A stretch of DNA of 64,000 nucleotides from Aselliscus stoliczkanus (lineage: Eukaryota > Chordata > Mammalia > Chiroptera > Hipposideridae). Each line of letters starts with the position of its first letter. The first letter of the stretch is position 1. Positions 59,741 through 64,000 of the stretch are shown here, one piece after another. Position numbers and translations under genes: made by a program. Under the pieces are notes generated by a model. The model did no database searches and was not told the origin of the DNA. It saw only the letters and a program-made list of their open reading frames with translations. Location of the stretch: assembly GCA_033961575.1 (NCBI GenBank), contig CM066737.1:54180771-54244770 (forward strand), written 5' to 3'.

Positions 59741-60494
59741 CAGATATAAAGGAAAAAGTGATCATTGCTGGCTGGGAGGGAGTGAGGATGAGGGAGATGG
59801 GGAAGGTTTTGGACAGCATAGGTGGGTGACTACAATCCTGCAGGGATTATGGGGGCAGTTCTGGGAATGTAATTGATAATGTTGTGAAGAGCTATTATGT
59901 TACGTGAAATAAGTCAGTTGGAGAAAGACAAATACCATATAATCTCACTTATATGTGGAATCTGAAAAACTGAATGAACGATCAAAGTAAACAGACTCAT
60001 TGATATAGAGGAAAAACTGAGGGTTGCTAATTGGCAGGGGTTGGTGATAAGGGGGAAGAGGAAGGGATTAGACAGCATAAATAGACAACTACAAGATTGC
60101 CACAGGGATATGAAACACAGTTTGGGGAATATAATAATGTTGTAAAAATTTTGTGGCATGTCAGATAGTCACATGTCTTGTTAGGGAGAACACTTCATGG
60201 ATGGAGTAGAGGCTTGATCACTGCACTGTACACCTGAAGCTGATGTTGTATAATATTGTATGCCAACTGTAATTGAATATATAGATAGTCACAGGATGTG
60301 GAGTATACTGTGAAATGGAGTTAAATGAATTTTAATAGATATGTATGATATGTGGGGGAAGTGGGGTGGTGAACTGGGGGAGGGGGGTTTTCACTTTGGT
60401 TGGTAAAGAGTATAACTATTGCATTGTGTTGTACACCTGAAACTAATAAAAAAATGAAACAAAAACAAAAACCAAAAAACACACAACATAATGA

Positions 60495-60566
60495 TTAGAC
60501 ATTTACACACCTCACACAGTGATAACCCCAGTACCAAAGGCTTTACTCACTCTCAGTGCTGTACTT

Positions 60567-60629
<63 letters not shown>

Positions 60630-61106
60630 CACACTCAATATTATTTTATATTAGTTTCAGGTGTACAGCACAGTGGTTAGGCATTTAAATAATTTCCTAA
60701 GTCATCCCCCTGATAAAGTTAGTACCCATATCATATATAGATTTTACAACAATATTGACTATATTCCCCACACTGTATTTCACATCCCCATAACTATTTC
60801 GTGACTACTAGTTTGTACTTCCTAATTCCTTTACCTTTCACACACATCACCCCGATCTCCCTAACTAGCAACCATCAGTACGCTCTTTGTATCTGAGTCT
60901 ATTTCTGTTTTGTTTGCTTGTTTATTCTGTTCTTTAGATTCCACATATAAGTGACATCATATGGTATATATCTTTCTCAGTCTGAATGACTTCACTTAGC
61001 ATTATATCCTCTGGGTCCATCCAAGTTGTTGCAAATAGTAAAATTTCATTCCTTTTTTATGGCAGAGTAATACTCCATTGTATAAACGTGCCCCATTTCT
61101 TTTATT
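60495..61106 (-). mobile_element. Older L1 3' ends, minus strand
   Basis: 60495-60568 continues the L1 terminus at 57066-57107. After a (TA)n tract, 60640-61106 is a second L1 3' UTR and ORF2 end (TTAGTTTCAGGTGTACAGCAC...CACATATAAGTGACATCATATGG...GGCAGAGTAATACTCCATTGTATAAAC on plus). Confidence 0.8.
60569..60626. repeat. (TA)n microsatellite
   Basis: About 29 TA units. Confidence 0.97.
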
Positions 61107-61108
61107 AC

Positions 61109-61142
<34 letters not shown>
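61107..61142. repeat. (TTA)n tract, decayed A tail of the next L1
   Basis: (TTA)n directly at the 3' end of the minus-strand L1; on that strand it reads (TAA)n, the position of the poly(A) tail. Confidence 0.9.
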
Positions 61143-61143
<1 letters not shown>

Positions 61144-64000
61144 GTTTCAGTTGTACAAAATAATGTGATACTTATCCCTTTCACCCCTTACAAAGTGACA
61201 ATCCCCTTCTCCCCATCCATTGCTCCCCACCCCCAATATCATTCATATCTATTACAATTCCGTTGACTCCATTCCCACACTATACTCCACATCCCATTAC
61301 TATATATGTGTTAAATTATAGTCAACATCTAGTCTTATTCAGCAGCAGCATCAGATGTACAGTGCAGAAGGCAGGCCACTACACCATCCATGAAGAGGTC
61401 TCCCTAACAAGACATGTGTCCATCTGGTCCCTTATAAAATATTTACAACATTATTGATTATATTCCCCAAACTGTCTTTTGTATTCCTGCTGCAATACTG
61501 TAGTTACCACTTTATGTTGTCTCATCCCTTCCCCTTCTCCCTCATGCCCACCCCCATTCCATCTAGCAATCATCAGTTTTTCCTCTGTGACTCTAAGACT
61601 ATTTCTGTATACATTGCTCATTTATTCAGTTCTTTAGATTTCACATATAAGTGAGGTCATATGGTATTTTTCTTTCTATGACTGACTTATTTCACTTAGC
61701 ACAATGTTCTCTAGGTCCACCCATATCGTTGCAAATGGTACGATTTCTTTTTTCTTTATAGCTGCATAATACTGCATTGTGTAAATGTGCCACAGTTTCT
61801 TAATCCAGTCATCTACTGCTGGGCATTTCAATTGTTTCCAAGTCTTGGCTATTGTAAATACCGTTGCAATGAACATAGCAGTGAATATATTTTTTTGAAT
61901 TAATGTTTTGGGTTTTTCAGGATAAATACATAGGAGTGTAATTGCTGGGTCTTAAGGTAGTTCCATTTCCAGTTTTTTGAGATACCTCCATAGTGGCTGC
62001 ACCAATATGCAATCTCACCAGCAGTGCATCGGGGTTCCCTTTTCCCCACAGCCTCTCCAGCACTTGTTTGTTGATTTATTGTTGATAGCCATTCTGACAG
62101 GGGTTAGGTGGTATCTCATTGTGGTTTTTATTTGCATTTCCCTAATGACCAGAGAGGTTGAACATTTTTTCATATGCCTGTTGGCCATCTGTATGTCCTC
62201 TTTAGGGAAATGTCTCTTCATATCCTCTGCCCATTTTTAAAAAAAAGATTTTATTGGGGAATGGGGGAGGGGAACAGCGTTGGGAAATTGGGGAAGGGAA
62301 ACAGACAAGTTGCTGTCTTTTTGTTCTTCAGTCTAGTTGCGGAGGACGTTGCTTCACTGTTGGTATCATCATTGTGTTCTTCCCTGATGAGGCAGATAGG
62401 TTGCCGGCCTCTGGATGGTGGCTCACCGCGGCTATTGGCGGCTCATGTTGGCTGCCAGCCGCTCATGCTGGCTGCCGGCCACTCACTGTAGCCTACCGCA
62501 GGCCACTGCATCAGTGGCTGCAGCCTACACTGTCTCCAGGGCTCATACAGTCCAGCTCCCAGGTGGAGCTGTTAGCTGTAGAGGGCAGTGTCACTGGCCC
62601 TCATATGTGGGATCCAAACCGGGGCTGCTGGCATCCCCAAACCAGCTCTTAACCAATGCGCCATCAGCCGGCCCTCCTCTGCCCATTTTTTAATTATGGA
62701 TTTTTTTCTGGTGTTGATTTGCATGTGTGTTTTATAAATTTTGGATATTGACACTTTATCAGATATATCCTTGATAAATATCTTCTCTCATTCAGTGGGC
62801 TTCCTTTTTGTTTTATTGATTGTTTCCTTTATTGTGAAAAAACTTCTAAATTTGATGTAATCTCATGTTCATTTTTTTTTTCTTTTAATTCCCTTGCCCG
62901 AGGGGATATATCAGTAAAAATATTGCTCAGGGAATGTCTGCAAATTTACTCCCTATGCTTTCTTCTGGAAGTTTTATGGTTTTAGGTCTTACATTTAAGT
63001 ATTTAGTCCATTTTGAATTTGTTCTTATATAGGGCATAAGGAGGTGGTCCAGTTTCATTTTTTTGCATGTGTGAGTCCAACTTTCCCAGCTCCATTTATT
63101 AAGTAGACTATCTTTACCCCAATGAAAATTCTTGCTTCCATTGTCATAGATTCAATTACCACTATGAATGCATATATTTCTGGGCTCTCTACTCTGTTCC
63201 ATTGGTCTATGTGTCTGTTTTTATGCCAGTACCATACTGTTTCGATTACTGTAGGCTTGTAGTATGTTTTGATGTCTGGTAGTGTGATACCCCCAACTTT
63301 GTTCATATTTCTCAGGATTACCATGGCTATTAAGGGTCTTTTATGGTTCCATATAAATTTTAGGATTATATTTTCTATTTCCGTGAAAAATGCCCTTGGT
63401 AGTTTCATAAGAATTGAATTGAATCTATGTAATGCTTTAGGCAGTATGGATATTTTAAATATATTAATTCTTCCTTTCCATGTGCATGGTAGGTGTTTCC
63501 ATTTATTTGTATCTTCTATGATTTCTTTCTCCAGTGTCTTATAACTTTCTGAGTACAGGTCTTTTATTTCTTTGGTTAAACTTCTTACTAGCTATTTTTG
63601 TAGTTCTTGAAACGATTGTAAATGGAACTGTTTACTTAATTTCTCCTTCTGTTAGTTTATTATTGTTATATGAAAATGCAACTGATTTCTGAATATTGAT
63701 TTTGTATCCTGCCATCTTACTGAATTCATCTATCAGTGCCAATAGTTTTTTGAGGGAGTCTTTGGGGTTCTCTCTATATACTATCATGTCATCTGCATAT
63801 AATGACAATTTTACTTCTTCCTTGCCAATTTGGATGCCTTTCATTTCTTTTTCTAGTCTGATTGCTGTGGCTAGAACTTCCAGAACTATGTTGAATAAAA
63901 GTGGAGAAATTGGGCAGCCTTGTCTTGTTCCTGATCTTAAGGGGAATGGTTTCAGCTTTTCCCCATTGAGTATGATGTTAGCTGTAGGTTTATCATATAT
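61143..64000 (-). mobile_element. L1 (3' UTR and ORF2), minus strand, running off the right edge
   Basis: 3' UTR from 61143 (TTAGTTTCAGTTGTACAAAA), ORF2 C-terminal region with the knuckle [15 protein letters not shown] (62015-62221) and [18 protein letters not shown] (63055-63408), and RT with catalytic YADDM in 63632-63844. Frameshifts and stops occur between the blocks. Split by a SINE at 62239-62675. The 5' part is outside the window. Confidence 0.9.
62239..62675 (-). mobile_element. Long tRNA-derived SINE, minus strand
   Basis: Minus strand GGCCGGCTGATGGCGCATTGG head, CTACAGCTAACAGCTCCACC joint, CCGCAACTAGACTGAAGAAC tail, CCCCAATAAAATCTT end. Target duplication CCTCTGCCCATTTTT at 62224-62238 and 62676-62690. 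Confidence 0.94.

Larger units (their letters stand above)
57108..60482 (+). mobile_element. HAL1-like internally deleted L1 derivative no. 3, full length
   Basis: 3375 bases. 5' end GAGGACTTCCGGTAAAATGG, GC-rich 5' UTR (57150-58230), ORF1 (58233-59103), a shortened ORF2 endonuclease (59200-59740), the shared junction at 59740/59741, 3'-UTR-like sequence, ORF2 end (59905-59965), normal 3' UTR ending ACACCTGAAACTAATAAAAA. Target duplication ACAACATAATGA at 57096-57107 and 60483-60494. No RT domain. Confidence 0.93.

Overview
This is a gene-poor, repeat-dense stretch of a mammalian nuclear genome. I found no intact host protein-coding gene. The SINEs have tRNA-like heads (GGGCCGGCCGAGTGG...GGTTAAG...), long versions carry a CCACAACTAGA...CAACTTGTCTGTTCCCC tail, the L1s look fairly young, and a mariner DNA transposon is present. 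That combination suggests a bat (Chiroptera, perhaps a rhinolophoid), but the species call is inference.

Layout. 1-9.6 kb: L1 pieces in both orientations, SINEs, a gammaretrovirus-like (class I) gag fragment at 5.2-6.0 kb, and two stretches of a low-copy duplicated sequence. 9.6-11.6 kb: a processed PABPC4-like pseudogene. 11.6-32.7 kb: a nested stack. A near full-length old L1 (minus strand) is split into three blocks that read continuously once younger inserts are removed. The first insert (13319-22374, plus) is an internally deleted L1 derivative, which was itself entered by a 4.9-kb U6 snRNA-L1 chimera (15148-20089, minus). The second insert (22605-28486, minus) is a betaretrovirus-like provirus with two LTRs, a tRNA-Lys primer site and a 6-bp target duplication; it was entered by another internally deleted L1 derivative (25095-27871, minus) and by a SINE. 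32706-33975: a dead mariner with good inverted repeats and TA target duplication. 34-54 kb: SINEs, old L1 pieces, microsatellites and several diverged low-copy duplications, including inverted and tandem ones. 54.5-64 kb: an old L1, a third copy of the internally deleted L1 derivative (57108-60482, plus), and a young minus-strand L1 running off the right edge.

The most notable signal is a non-autonomous, ORF1-bearing LINE-1 derivative resembling the HAL1 (half-a-LINE) concept. Three separate insertions, four junction occurrences in all, share the same abnormal junction: the ORF2 endonuclease region is joined to 3'-UTR-like sequence, followed by the last codons of ORF2 and then a normal 3' UTR. 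Target duplications flank all three insertions, so the rearranged template was copied and re-inserted rather than deleted independently each time. Second is the U6-L1 chimera with a 107-nt U6 abutting a 15-nt target duplication. Third is a tRNA-Lys(UUU)-like 5' half inside a provirus that itself uses a tRNA-Lys primer site.

All calls come from reading the sequence by eye; boundaries inside old repeats are approximate (tens of bases) and subfamily names are deliberately general.
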